Assembly: GCA_029204225.1 (NCBI GenBank)
Contig: CM055095.1
Coordinates: 49,298,841 to 49,362,840 of the forward strand
Direction: 5' to 3'
DNA: 64,000 nucleotides
DNA from: Diphasiastrum complanatum
Lineage: Eukaryota > Streptophyta > Lycopodiopsida > Lycopodiales > Lycopodiaceae
The notes under the pieces are model-generated. The model did not search any database. It saw only the letters and a program-made list of their open reading frames with translations, and was not told the DNA's origin. Of the stretch, positions 46,759-57,255 are shown piece by piece (position 1 is the stretch's first letter; each line of letters begins with the position of its first letter). The position numbers and the translations under genes were made by a program.

Positions 46759-47279
46759 CTAGGTCAAAATTATCATGACCCAATTTTCATAGGCTTCAGG
46801 GAGACTTGATAGTAGAGTCATAACAGCATCAAAATCTTCAATAATTGAGCCAATTGCAGCCACTTGCTCCATAAGATTTTTGAATGTGTTGATATGACTT
46901 GTAACACTTTTTACTTCATATATTTTCAGGTTGAAATTTTTTTTTCTCAAATGTAACTTGGAAGTAACACCCTTGATATCATGCAGGATTGCTAGGATGT
47001 CCCATGCATCCTTGGTTGTCTGGGCATTACGTATGTGAATTATCTGTGTATCTTTGATATTGAGAGTGATCACAGCAAATACCTTGCCATCGCATCACCT
47101 TCTGGCTTGACTTCTGTGTCGACGTCCCATACTTCCTTGGCTAATAGCATGACCTTCATTTTGAGCTTCCAGAGATGATAGTTCCTTCCATCGAGTCTCT
47201 TGATTAGAGAACACGGATCCGTTCTGGCTGAACGAAATCGTTGGTAGTAGCAACGATTTTGGAATACTGTTGGTTGCAT
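46759..47279 (-). pseudogene. Copia gag relic
   Basis: Two frames joined near 47073: LIKRLDGRNYHLWKLKMKVMLLAKEVWDV, then LNIKDTQIIHIRNAQTTKDAWDILAILHDIKGVTSKLHLRKK and LMEQVAAIGSIIEDFDAVMTLLSSLPEAYENWVM. UBN2-type gag of the same group as 40800-41329. Primer-binding site lies upstream at 47352. Truncated at 46759. Confidence 0.8.
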
Positions 47280-47351
47280 GCTTGCTAAAACATTGTCTTG
47301 ATAGAAACAAGACTAATAATCCGCAATAAAAAACAGATTACTGAAATGTCC

Positions 47352-47363
47352 GCTCTGATACCA
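47352..47363 (-). other. Primer-binding site with short LTR stub
   Basis: Minus strand TGGTATCAGAGC. It is preceded by LTR end ...CTGATTTCTGACA (plus TGTCAGAAATC from 47364), but only about 30-40 bp of LTR remain before Ty3 gag sequence. Confidence 0.75.
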
Positions 47364-47399
47364 TGTCAGAAATCAGTGGGAATGAGCAGAAGCTGATGA

Positions 47400-48727
47400 G
47401 CGACCTTGGTGTAGGATCGGAAGCGTCACAACATTCCCGACAATAGGGAGTAAAATTTCCTTTATTCGGACATTCAGCAATTTTGTGACTTTCTCCACAT
47501 CCAAAGCATCCAAGTGGTGCCCTAGCCCGCTGTCTAGACTGTTATTGTTGTGCAGCAGCATAGATAGTGTATTGCTCTGAAGAACCAATATCTTGTTCAG
47601 TATTGTAATTCCATTGGTCATTACCAACCGAAGATTCTAGTTCCATCATATTCACAAAAGGAACATTTTGTACTGCAGGAGCTGGCAACGCTAATCGTTC
47701 CGGAAATCCAAGGCCATGGGCCTTACCATCAGGTCCCTTTGGATTACATCTATATTGGAATTTAGCATATATTTGTTGAATAACCCAAGGATTAAACAAA
47801 CAAAAAGCTGTATCATGTCCAGAAGAATTGCATAGATGACAATAAGTATCCGTCATCATACGTCGTTTCATCATTGGACACTCATTTATGGTGTGATTTC
47901 CTGCACAGATCTCACACCAAACATTTTCTCTAATAGGAAATGTTTTAGCCATCTTATCAGTTGTTTTATTGCTCTTGGCTTGCTACTCTTCCAATGCTTT
48001 CAACTTTGCATCGAAATGTGACTGCATCTTTTCTAGCTACATCTGTTGTTTTTTACCAAGTTTCTCGAACCCATTCATCGTCAACTCGATTGTTGCATTG
48101 ATGTTTGTAGATGCAATAGTTGTGGATGTTGTAGACGTTTTTCCAGCTGTACATGGAAGCATGCCAATACATCATCTAAATTTTCATCCTCTTCGCGTAT
48201 TGCATTATCCATTGCAACGTATAAGTTGCTCGCCGTTTAAGTTCTCATCTGATCCTCTTAGGTAGACCTACTAAGAACCACATAATCATAGCATCATTAT
48301 TAATTAGTTCAGGATCACACTCTTATATGAGATTCTTGACCCGTTCAAGGTAATCTCGCACCCCTTCCCTCTTTCCCATTTTAATTTTACCTAAAAGTAG
48401 GAAAGGATCTTTCAAGAACTTCCTGGGTTTAGATCTTGTAATTCGAGCAGCTTTAACTACTTCTCAATCCATGCATTCAGTCTCATCTTGCTTGTAAAAC
48501 CAATCTTGTGCCACTCCAGTTAAGGACATAGGAAATAGCTTAAGTTTATCCTGTGGAAAAACTTCTCCATAGACCTCACACAATTCATCAAAGATTTTGA
48601 GAAATCTAACTGGATAAAATAACCCATTATACTTTGGCAACTCTAGTCGAGGTGTTCTTCTAACAACAACTTGTAGAGCAAGAAACGGAGGAATGGGTAG
48701 TTTAGGTTTATAATCTGAATCAACCAT
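47400..48727 (-). pseudogene. Ty3-type gag relic with three Cys/His knuckles
   Basis: The N-terminal part at 48727-48464 reads LELPKYNGLFYPVRFLKIFDEL ... MSLTGVAQDWFYK, a Ty3 gag signature. Downstream are knuckles CEICAGNHTINEC and CHLCNSSGHDTAFC (47915-47820) and CFGCGESHKIAEC (about 47490). The first and third have only three residues between the second Cys and His rather than four. The middle (48464-47960) is frameshifted. No protease or pol is attached. This gag differs from the Ty3 gag at 499. Confidence 0.7.
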
Positions 48728-49409
48728 TCTTCCAAATCTCTTCAGAAGAACAATAGGAATGAGATTGGATCTAGATTTTTCACCTAATCCTATCTTTGAT
48801 CAGATCTATAAAACTTTATCTCTTGACAATAATCAAGTTTGAAAAATATCTTGATCAAGTGATCAATACTCTAGAAATATGAATTTCTCAAAATCAATGA
48901 CAAATTGTAACAAAATCTTTCAAAATTTTGGCAATAGCTAGATCTGATAGATCAGAACCCAAAAATAGTACTTGCAAAGGTTGACTCGACAAGGATTCTT
49001 TCAACACTATTTTGGATAGAAAATCACTTATCTAGTTGTTTCTGACAAATCTGTAGGTATATCTAATAAGAATAATGCCAGGGTAGAACTAGCGAAGGTT
49101 CTTTTTTGGCAAACAATAATTTTTTGTAGCTTGGCGAGGATTAAAGTAGACTTTTTGGATAATCCAGATGGATATAACCTTCGTCGAACTCAAAAATGAT
49201 GGATTGCTATATTTGAAAACCTCAAACAAATCGACGAAGGTTCACGCGAAGGATCAAGAGTGATATTGTTATTTTTCCCAAAACAAACACTTTTCTGATA
49301 AAATAACTCAATATAACAACTAACCTTGACTTAACATTCACCCAACTTATTGATTACCAAAAATAGTATGAAGAACTGACTGTGACTCAGGCAAAGGTTC
49401 CTCTCAGAG
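48728..49409. other. Upstream region of the Ty3 gag relic; no gene
   Basis: Probably leader or LTR of the minus-strand Ty3 relic. Repeated phrases CGAAGGTTC occur at about 49095, 49225 and 49393. No clear LTR ends seen. Confidence 0.35.
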
Positions 49410-49865
49410 AACTAATATTCTTGTAGACTGAAAGAGTTAGCCATAACAGAAAATAACTAACTTTTTTATTAGCGTAGACTTGTCTTGTAATTCTCTGTTT
49501 AGTTGTCTTGTAAATCCACATAGTGGAGATATATACACAATTCTTGATCAACATGAAATTGATGATAGAAGATAAAGAGACAAAAAATAGAGAGAATAGT
49601 TGTGCATGAAAGTCTACCAACGAGCAGAGCATAGCGATTGAGTTGAGCGTCAGGCCACCAACAAGCAAGACACTGACCAACTCACTCGAATCTCAAAAAC
49701 AAATGATACAATTGCTCTCTTCTCCATCTCATTGCTCTCTTTATCTTAATTACTTGAATCGTTTATGTTCTATGATCTGTAGTCGCTTGCTTAGGATCTT
49801 GAAAGCTTCCACAAAAGAAAACCAAATGAACTCAAATAGAATCAGTTTGCGACAGATTCGCGACA
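49410..49865 (+). repeat. 5' LTR of copia element H
   Basis: Core 49429-49865 (TGAAAGAGTTAGCCATA ... ACAGATTCGCGACA) matches 53977-54398. Weaker similarity extends upstream to about 49410. It directly abuts the primer-binding site at 49866. The exact 5' end is uncertain. Confidence 0.85.
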
Positions 49866-49878
49866 TGGTATCAGAGCC
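49866..49878 (+). other. Primer-binding site of element H
   Basis: TGGTATCAGAGCC immediately after the LTR terminal CA. Confidence 0.9.
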
Positions 49879-49929
49879 CTGAGGTTATCTCTACTGATAT
49901 CTAAACAGTGATTCTCTAGGCAACACAAT

Positions 49930-50880
49930 ATGGTTACAATGATCTACACAAGAATAGCAATCAGTCTTGATGACGAAAACTACAGAATATGGAAATTAAA
50001 AATCAAAACACTTCTGGAGGGTGAAGGCATCTGGTCGATGACCGACAAAGGTGCAGCCTCCAGAGGGAGACTCGAGGAGAGTTAAGTGGATCAAAAAAGA
50101 TGAATGTGCAATGGCGATCATCGTTTCGTCCATCAATGAAGAGATACTCATGCAGATTGAAGACTGTGAAAGCAGCCATGAAGCATTGGAAAGACTAAAG
50201 CAGAAGTATGAAGTGAGGACTGCCGCTTCGGTGATGCATCTTCACAATCAGCTACAATCCATACGATGGGATGGCAACCAGTTGGATCAGCATGTTGAGA
50301 AGATCAGAATGATCTTCGCTCAACTCGCTGCGTCAGGGCAAGAACACCAGCTCCCAACACCACAACAGTTGATGTACTTCATGAAATCTTTTCCTGCGTC
50401 CTATCAGCCGTTGAGAATGCTCATAATGAGTCTACCAGATATGACATTCGACAGAGCAAGCAGTCTTGTCGCGAGATGAAGGAGAAGGAAGCAGTGATCA
50501 GGAAAAAGCTCTTTTCACGAAGGTAAGAAAGAAGAACAAGAACAAGCCCATATTCGACAGGACGAACACAAAGTCTTCGAGCAAAGGCAACGACAACCAA
50601 CAATCTTATTCATGTGATCACTGACACAAACCAAGACACACAGCCAATAGATGCTGGTTCAACCCAACAATACCTTGCATGCACTACAAGAAGAATGGGT
50701 ACTCTACATACGATTGTAGATTCAACCCGAAGAGAAAAAACAAAGCTAACAAAGCGAATGTTGCATAGTCATCCAAGGATGCAGACAAAGGTGACGAAGC
50801 TTTCACGATATTCGATGAAGCTTCAACAAGCTACACTGAACAAGACTACGATGTAGTCATTGATTCAGGAGCAACCTCGC
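49930..50880 (+). pseudogene. Element H gag and protease start, frameshifted
   Basis: Gag starts at the ATG at 49930 (MVTMIYTRIAISLDDENYRIWKLKIKTLLEGEGIW), shifts frame near 50050, then continues in 50051-50479 with CESSHEALERLKQKYEV and QLQSIRWDGNQLDQHVEKIRMIF, a UBN2-type gag. A degraded zinc-knuckle region (CDH*HKPRHTANRCW ... CMHYKKNGYSTYDC) lies at 50612-50715. The protease active site reads VIDSGATSHIT at about 50860, catalytic Asp intact. Stops and shifts make the whole inactive. Confidence 0.8.
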
Positions 50881-52330
50881 ACATCACCTACACTAAAAGA
50901 ATCTTGATCAACTTTAGAGAACTCGAGAATAACAGAGCTACTACAGCTACAAACATTGTCAGGTCAAGAAGAGCTGCCAAGAGCACTCTACATACCTTCA
51001 CTGAGAAGAGACCTGCTATCAGTCTCCAAGATGAGAGATCTTGAAATTCGAGTTCTATTCGATGGCAATACATGCCGAATGATCGAGAAAACAACGAACA
51101 AGTTGTTGACAGTTGGATGCAGAGAAGGTAATCTCTACCAAGCCAAGATAATCAACAATTCTGATAGCATACTAAATGCATCATAAAATTAAGATCAACT
51201 CTGGCACAGAAGAATGTATCATCTAAACAATAGGAGCCTGTACGACATGAGCAAGAAAGACATAGTCACAGGTTTGAAAATATCCAAACCCGATACTAAG
51301 TTCTGCAAAGCTTGTCAAAAAGGCAAACAGCATTGGAATCCATTCACACATGAGGGAAAAACAGCTAAAGAAGTTCTTAAGCGTGTCCACTCAGATGTCT
51401 GTGGACCGATGAAAGTCGATTCGCTCTTAGGATCGAGGTATTTTCTGACGTTCATTGATGACTACAGCCGGATGACAATAATCTATTATCTAAAGAAAAA
51501 ATCTGAAGTGTTTGACTCTTTCAAGAAGTTCGTGGCATTTGCAGAGAGACACACCTCAAAGAATATTCAGATCATTAGGTCTGATAATGGAGGTGAGAAA
51601 CAAGACGCTAGTCGAAGGAGCCAGATGGATGATCGCACAGGCTTGATTGCCAAGTCAATTTTGGGCTGAGGCAATAGCTACAACAATACACCTACAGAAT
51701 AGATCAACAACGACAGCCGTGAAAAACAAGACACCGTACAAAATATAGATAGGTAAAAAATATAATATATCAAATGTGCGTGTATTCGGATGTGCAGCAT
51801 ACAAGCACATACCAAAAGAAAAAGAAACAAACTCGATGAAAAATCAGAGTAGACAATCATGATCGGATACTCGAACGGATTACAAGTGTACAAACTCTAC
51901 AATCCAACCACGAAGAAAGTCGTGTCAAGTAGAGATGTGAAGTCTGACGAGTCCACATTTCCTGGATTGAATGACAAAAAAGGCCATGAGATCTTCACAC
52001 TACTGCCGATTCAAGAGGGAGATCGAGGACAAGTATCAAGTCAGAACATTGAGCCCTAGACTCCAGAGCAACAGGAAGTCGAAGATCAACCCGACAAAGA
52101 AAAAACATTCGAACAGTGACGAATCGAACCCAGAAGGTCGACAAAACAAAGAAGACCTCCAGATCGATACACTGACAATCTTCGGTGGAGCGAAGACACG
52201 GAGATCGAATACTGCAGCTTCATTGAAAAGCCAACTACATATCGAGAAGCTGTCTAGAGTCCAGAGGGAGAATTCTGGAAGCAGGCAATGTCAGAGAAAA
52301 TCGAATCAATGAGGCAAAACGAGGCATGGA
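50881..52330 (+). pseudogene. Element H GAG-pre-integrase and integrase, with internal deletion
   Basis: Reads ALYIPSLRRDLLSVSKM, EGNLYQAKI, then in 51214-51669 HHCC residues (YHLNNRSL, CKACQKGK), HSDVCGPM, FIDDYSRM and RSDNGGE (second catalytic Asp). Immediately after NGGE the sequence jumps to a shifted TLVEGARWMIAQA and FWAEAIATT. About 50 residues around the catalytic Glu (the usual NGVAER region) are therefore deleted. The C-terminal tail follows (VFGCAAYKHIPKEKE, MIGYSNGLQVYKLYNP, SSRDVKSDESTFPG). Confidence 0.8.
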
Positions 52331-53840
52331 CACTAGCCTGAAAATAAAAAGATCATCGACTGCAAGTGGGTATACAAAAGGAAAATCAAATTAGATGGCA
52401 CTGTTGGACACTACAAAGCAAGGCTTGTTTCAAGGGGCTATACACAAAGGTGCGGAGTCGATTATTTCAACACGTATTAGCCAATGGTCAAAATGACAAG
52501 CATTCAACTGCTCCTTGCATAAGCTACACAACACAATCTGGAAATTCACCAGATTGATGTAAAGACAGCCTTTCTCCACGGAGATCTAGAGGATGAAATC
52601 TTCATGAAGCAGCCTGAAGGATTCGAAGACCCTGACAGTCAACAATATGTTTGTCGGCTGCAGCGATGCATTTATGGTCTGAAGCAGGCATCACAAGCTT
52701 GTTACAAGAAGCTTGATAGTCTTCTGAAGTCTCTAGACTTCACTCCTATACAACCAGACTGCAATGTCTATATAAAAAAAGTAGGAAGAGATTTTGTGAT
52801 TCTGAGTATATTTGTGGATGACTCCCTAATGATAGAAAACTCTTTGATGTTAATCAAGGAAATGAAGAGTCAGATTTTTGAAAATTATGAAATCCCAGAT
52901 CTACGAGAAGCAACAAAATGCCTTGGGCTGGAGATCAAAAGAGATCGAATAAAAGAATAAATACATCTGAGTCAGTCAGAGTACGCCCGAAAGGTGTTGA
53001 AGCAGTATCGAATGATGGGCTGCAGTGAAAAGGCCACACCAATGATAGTTGGAGCCAGATTGACGAAGTAGGATTGCCCGAATGCAGAGGAGGAGAGACA
53101 GAAGATGGAAGGTATACCCTACCAAAACCTGATCGGTAGTCTGATGTACCTAACAATCTGTACCAGACCCGATTTGGCTTTCTTTGTCTATGCTTTAAGC
53201 CAATTCTCTTCGAATCTTGGCATTGGGCATTGGCAAATGGCAAAATGAATCCTGCAATATCTGAAGGGTACCCAAAATATGGGATTAACCTACAAAGCAA
53301 ACAATGAAGGCAAAGGATTCGAGCTGCACCACTATAGTGATGCAAGCTGGGCAAGCTGCAAAGACGATAGCAACTCCATGACAGGAGGACGTTCGATAGC
53401 ATGCGGAACAGCAATCAGCTGGATTTGCAAAAAGCAAATCTTGGTGGCTCAATCCTCATGCGAAGCTGAATATGTTGCAGCTTCAAAGATGGCGAACGAG
53501 GTAGTATGGTTGCAGATGATGCTGGAGGCAATTGGCATACCACAAAGAGAACCATGCACGTTAATGATGGATTCTCAAAGTGCCATATATCTGTCTGTTT
53601 TTCATTCAAAGACAAAACATATACCTCTGAAGTACCATCATATTTGAGACTTGATCTCAAAGGGAGAGCTCAAGGTTCAATACATAAAGTCTCAAGACAT
53701 GATTGCAGATCTGCTCACGAAGCCGCTCGACAAACCACTCTTCGCAAGGCAAAGAAAGACAATTGGAGTAAATATACAAAGCTGCAAGATTCAAGAGGGA
53801 GTGTCAAGAATTGTGAACTCCTGCAACTTTGTCACGAAGC
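52331..53840 (+). pseudogene. Element H RT and RNase H, several frameshifts
   Basis: RT begins near 52345 in a shifted frame (DCKWVYKRKI), with QIDVKTAFLHGDLEDEIFMKQPEG across a frame change at 52600, CIYGLKQASQACYKKL and the active-site box IFVDDSLMI (about 52815), then GLEIKRD. RNase H at 53100-53800 shows TRPDLAF, HYSDASWASCKDD, SSCEAEYVAASKMANEVVW, MDSQSAIYLS, HSKTKHIPLKYHHI and DLLTKPLDKPLFARQ. At least four frame changes and stops occur. It is a dead copy. Confidence 0.85.
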
Positions 53841-53951
53841 AAAATGAAACAAAACGAAGCGAAGGTCGAACATACCTCGAAGACCGAAAGACACGAAACG
53901 AAGACGAAGGAAAACAATTCGCACTGCCAATTGGCAGCTCGATAAGCGTGG

Positions 53952-54398
53952 TGTACTATTGTTCTTCACACTTAGCTGAAAGAGTTAGCCATAAAAGAGA
54001 ATAACTAACTCGTTGATTAGCGTAGACTTGTCTTGTAATTCTCTGTTTAGCTGTCTTGTAAACTCCACATAGTAGAAATATATATACACAATTTTTTATC
54101 AACACGAAATCGATGATAGAAGATAGAGAGATGAAAAATAGACGGAATCGCTATGCATGAAAGTCTTCCAACGAGCAGAACACAGCGATTGAGTTGAGCG
54201 TCAGGCCGCCAACGAGCGAGACACTGACCAACTCACTCAAATCTCAAAAACAGATAATACAATTGCTCTCCTTTCTATCTCATTGCTCTCGTCGTCTTGA
54301 TTGTTTGAATCTGTAGTCGCTTGCTTAGGATCCAAAAGCTTCCGCAAAAGAAAACCAGACGAACTCAAATAAAATCAGTTCGCCATAGATTCGCGACA
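53952..54398 (+). repeat. 3' LTR of copia element H
   Basis: Matches the 5' LTR at about 90% by eye; ends ATAGATTCGCGACA at 54398. A good polypurine tract is not visible before it, and flanking 5-mers of the element do not match. Confidence 0.85.
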
Positions 54399-55540
54399 CC
54401 CGGAAGAGATGATTATGCCAAGGTAGGTCAATACAAGAAGCTCATGAAAACAAATATTTGGATTTATGCCCCTTTGGGCAATTGTGGCCCGGGGGAAGGG
54501 TAAAATACAAAATTATGAGCACCAACCAATGCTTGCCAAAAACCTATAATCCCTAAAAATGTGCATGTAGGTTGAGCACTTAAATACATTCTTTGATTGG
54601 TCTGTAATAGAGTTTTAACAAAGTGCATGTCATTTTTCTTCATGTTAAATACAAAGATCATACAAGTATTTCTTAATAATTATTAAATTTTAATATATAT
54701 CAAAATGTATAAATTTGACATCATGATATTGATTATTGCATTATCATAATTTTTTGCATTTTCTAGTTGGTGTCAGTTCTTTTTTGCCTTTTGAATCCTA
54801 CATCTCAATTTGCTTGGCGGCAAAATATTTCAATTTTACATTAATAAATCATTTTGTTGACTTAATGAAGCTATGTAAACATAAGCTTTACATGGATCTA
54901 CCTACTTCACTACACGCAATTGTCGTTTGGCAGGTTTTAAGGCCTTTTTGGGCCCTATATTATTTTGTATAATATAGGGCCCGTTTTTTATCGTTCTTAA
55001 CCGAAATCAAAGAGAGGGAGAATGTCACCAAAGGTAGACAAAACGCGTTTAAAGAGTTTTCATTGGGCCACGTATGCCCTAAAACTTCAATTACGAACTT
55101 TAATGACGTGTATTTGATGGTGGCGGGCAGGTGACAGATATTGTTTCTAGAATCCTCGAGAAACAAAGAGTGATTTCTTTTTCTTGAATGTTCTAGAGAG
55201 AGAGAAAATGTGACTTGAAAGAGGAGAGAGTGAGAGAGACATGCGATGGCCGAGATATGTTTATTACTGCTACGCTCATTCCCTCTCACCAATCAACGAG
55301 TGTTGTTGTCAACAAACATCTTGGATTAACTTCCTCTGATCAATCAATGATGAATGGTAGAAGATTCTTTACTATATTGAAATCTGTATATTTGCATTGT
55401 GCACATATTGACAAACTCGGAATTGCGAAAGGAGGTAGGAAGCTAGGAAATTTTGGCTTGCGAGTAGAGAGAGGGTGGGAGAGAGCAGGAGCGAGCGAGC
55501 ATAGATGAAGTTGCTGCAGTGTAGCAGATTGCTCAATGCT
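54399..55540. other. Intergenic DNA with a perfect 14-bp-arm palindrome
   Basis: No gene recognised. Open frames at 55215-55508 (+) and 54960-55292 (-) lack any family motif. The hairpin at 54950-54982 is listed separately. Confidence 0.45.
54950..54982. repeat. Perfect inverted repeat, 14-bp arms, 5-nt loop
   Basis: Arm GGGCCCTATATTAT (54950-54963), loop TTTGT, arm ATAATATAGGGCCC (54969-54982). It could be a small foldback element or the joined ends of two inverted insertions. Confidence 0.9.
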
Positions 55541-55544
55541 TCTA

Positions 55545-55641
55545 TAATTCAAGAAAGCTTTGTTGCGTGGGCTTATGTAATTCAAGAAAACGTTGTTGTG
55601 TGGGCTTATGTAATTCAAGGAAAACGTTGTTGCGTGGGCTT
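55545..55641. repeat. Minisatellite, three units of about 33-36 bp
   Basis: Unit containing AATTCAAG.AAA.C.TTGTTG followed by GTGGGCTTA repeats at about 55546, 55580 and 55613. Confidence 0.85.
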
Positions 55642-55897
55642 ACAAATCGTTCAGGGGCGTATGTTAAGAACATGTCACTACCATAGCATGTGGAGAGACA
55701 AGAAGTGAAGAAGAAGAGGAAGGACGAATGGTGGGGTAAGGAGGAGGTACAGATTACAATCCAGGTGTTGGAGGGTGAGATGAGTGATGTGTCTGGATTT
55801 CAGATAAAAAGCATGCGGCTGGGATAGTTATGGTTCGTTCTATTTGCAGGTTGTGATAGGTGCCATCACAACTGCCAAGGATTCAAATCTGGATGGG

Positions 55898-55898
<1 letters not shown>

Positions 55899-55971
<73 letters not shown>
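55899..55971. repeat. Compound microsatellite (TG)n(AG)n
   Basis: About 23 TG units (55899-55944) followed by about 13 AG units (55945-55971). Confidence 0.95.
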
Positions 55972-55974
<3 letters not shown>

Positions 55975-56669
55975 TTAGAAAAAAAAAATCAACCGAATCG
56001 TCAATTACGTGAGGTAATGATCCATTGGTCGGACCACTACCACAAATAATCAGGTCCCCGGGTAGCTCGTGGCCTCACCACTCGCTGTCAGGTCCCAAAT
56101 TATTTATGGTAATGTCCCTCCCAATGGCCATTACCTACTACATAATCTTTTTTGCATTTTAAAACAATAAACCAAAAATATCATGCATTTCAAAAAAATT
56201 GTAGATTTTTTAAAAGTCAATTTATTGTAAGTTTTTTACAAAGTCAAATTTTGGAGAAAGATGCCAGTTCCAATCCTACACTTTGTCAGCTTTCCTGAAC
56301 ACTCACCCAAAGTTTGAATCAATTGAAATCCTAATGAAAAAAGATATATGCCTTATAAAGCTTTGTATAAAAATTTGATTTTTCTCCTTATAAACCAGTA
56401 GGTTTTTGGCTCATGAGTTGCTAGAAAGTCTACAGAATTTTTTATTAATAGGTTTCATGTTAGGTTGAAAAAAAAAATTCCACAAGCACTGGTGCCACCA
56501 ACATATCAAAGTTCATAAAACACTCCCAATATGTTCCTTTGTTATTTAGGGTGCGTTCCTGAAACATATTGCACTCTTAATATTTTTCCTTTGTTATTTA
56601 GGGTGTGAATGTGTGTGTGTATCTTACGATAATATAGGAAGGTAAAAATATTAAGAATATTTTTATGTC
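55972..56669. other. Upstream flank of the mannosylglycerate synthase gene
   Basis: AT-rich, no gene. The phrase TTCCTTTGTTATTTAGGGTG is directly duplicated at 56534 and 56588, with a period of about 54 bp. Confidence 0.5.
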
Positions 56670-56769
56670 AGGTGATGCATTCATTTGAGGGCGTTCCCAT
56701 TGAGCGAGGCCCCGTTTCCCTCAAGCTACGGGACTGAGGGAAACTAGCCCTTAAATGAATGCATCACCT
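56670..56769. repeat. 100-bp foldback (MITE-like or small-RNA-like hairpin)
   Basis: Outer arms AGGTGATGCATTCATTTGAG... (56670-56692) and its complement (56747-56769) pair over 23 bp with one mismatch. Inner arms GTTTCCCTCA (56714-56723) and TGAGGGAAAC (56735-56744) pair perfectly. It lies about 230 bp upstream of the putative TATA box of the synthase gene. Flanks ATGTC/ATCTC resemble a 5-bp duplication with one mismatch. Confidence 0.8.
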
Positions 56770-57001
56770 ATCTCATGGACACAGGAGGGTGTGCATTATC
56801 GCCAAGTGGAGGCGGTGGACAAACATCTCACATCATCCCGTGGGCCATGTGCCACTCTCTTATGGAGTTTCTGCCGCGTGTCACCGGGGCCAGGCCCCAC
56901 CCTCGTTCTCTGATTCCAGCAAGAATCCCGAGATACCTTTGGACAGCTATACTTGACAAAGAAAGCAAAGCAAATAGTAAACCAACCACGTTCATCTATT
57001 C

Positions 57002-57008
57002 TATAAAT
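57002..57008 (+). promoter_or_regulatory. Putative TATA box of the synthase gene
   Basis: TATAAAT, about 250 bp upstream of the start codon. It is followed by a pyrimidine-rich patch (CCTCTCTTCTTTCTCTCTCC near 57038-57057), typical of plant core promoters near the transcription start. From 57010 to 57255 there is no ATG, which fits a scanned leader. Confidence 0.55.
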
Positions 57009-57255
57009 GAAGCTCCTCCTCTCGTGAATCGCCAGCGCCTCTCTTCTTTCTCTCTCCCCTGTCTGCCTTGTTGCTCGCTGCTGGCGCAAGCTTTCGTCGC
57101 CCAGCTCTTGCACGGTGGCGCGGGCGAATTGGTTTTCTCATCGATCCTCGAGAATAGTAGCTTCAGTGAGCACTTGCACTCTGCTGGCTACAATCGCTTT
57201 CAAGAAGCAAAACTGTGTGTGAGAGGTCGAGAAGATTCACGATCTAGAAAGTAGC

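Noticed and set aside
49424-54403. Target-site duplication around element H
   Set aside because: Flanking TAGAC and CCCGG do not match, and the 5' LTR boundary is uncertain.
55215-55508. 97-residue plus-strand frame upstream of the synthase gene
   Set aside because: No family motif; lies in AT-rich and GA-rich DNA and is probably chance.
56775-57254. 159-residue plus-strand frame ending one base before the synthase start
   Set aside because: It spans the foldback flank, TATA box and leader, is in a different frame, and has no recognisable family.
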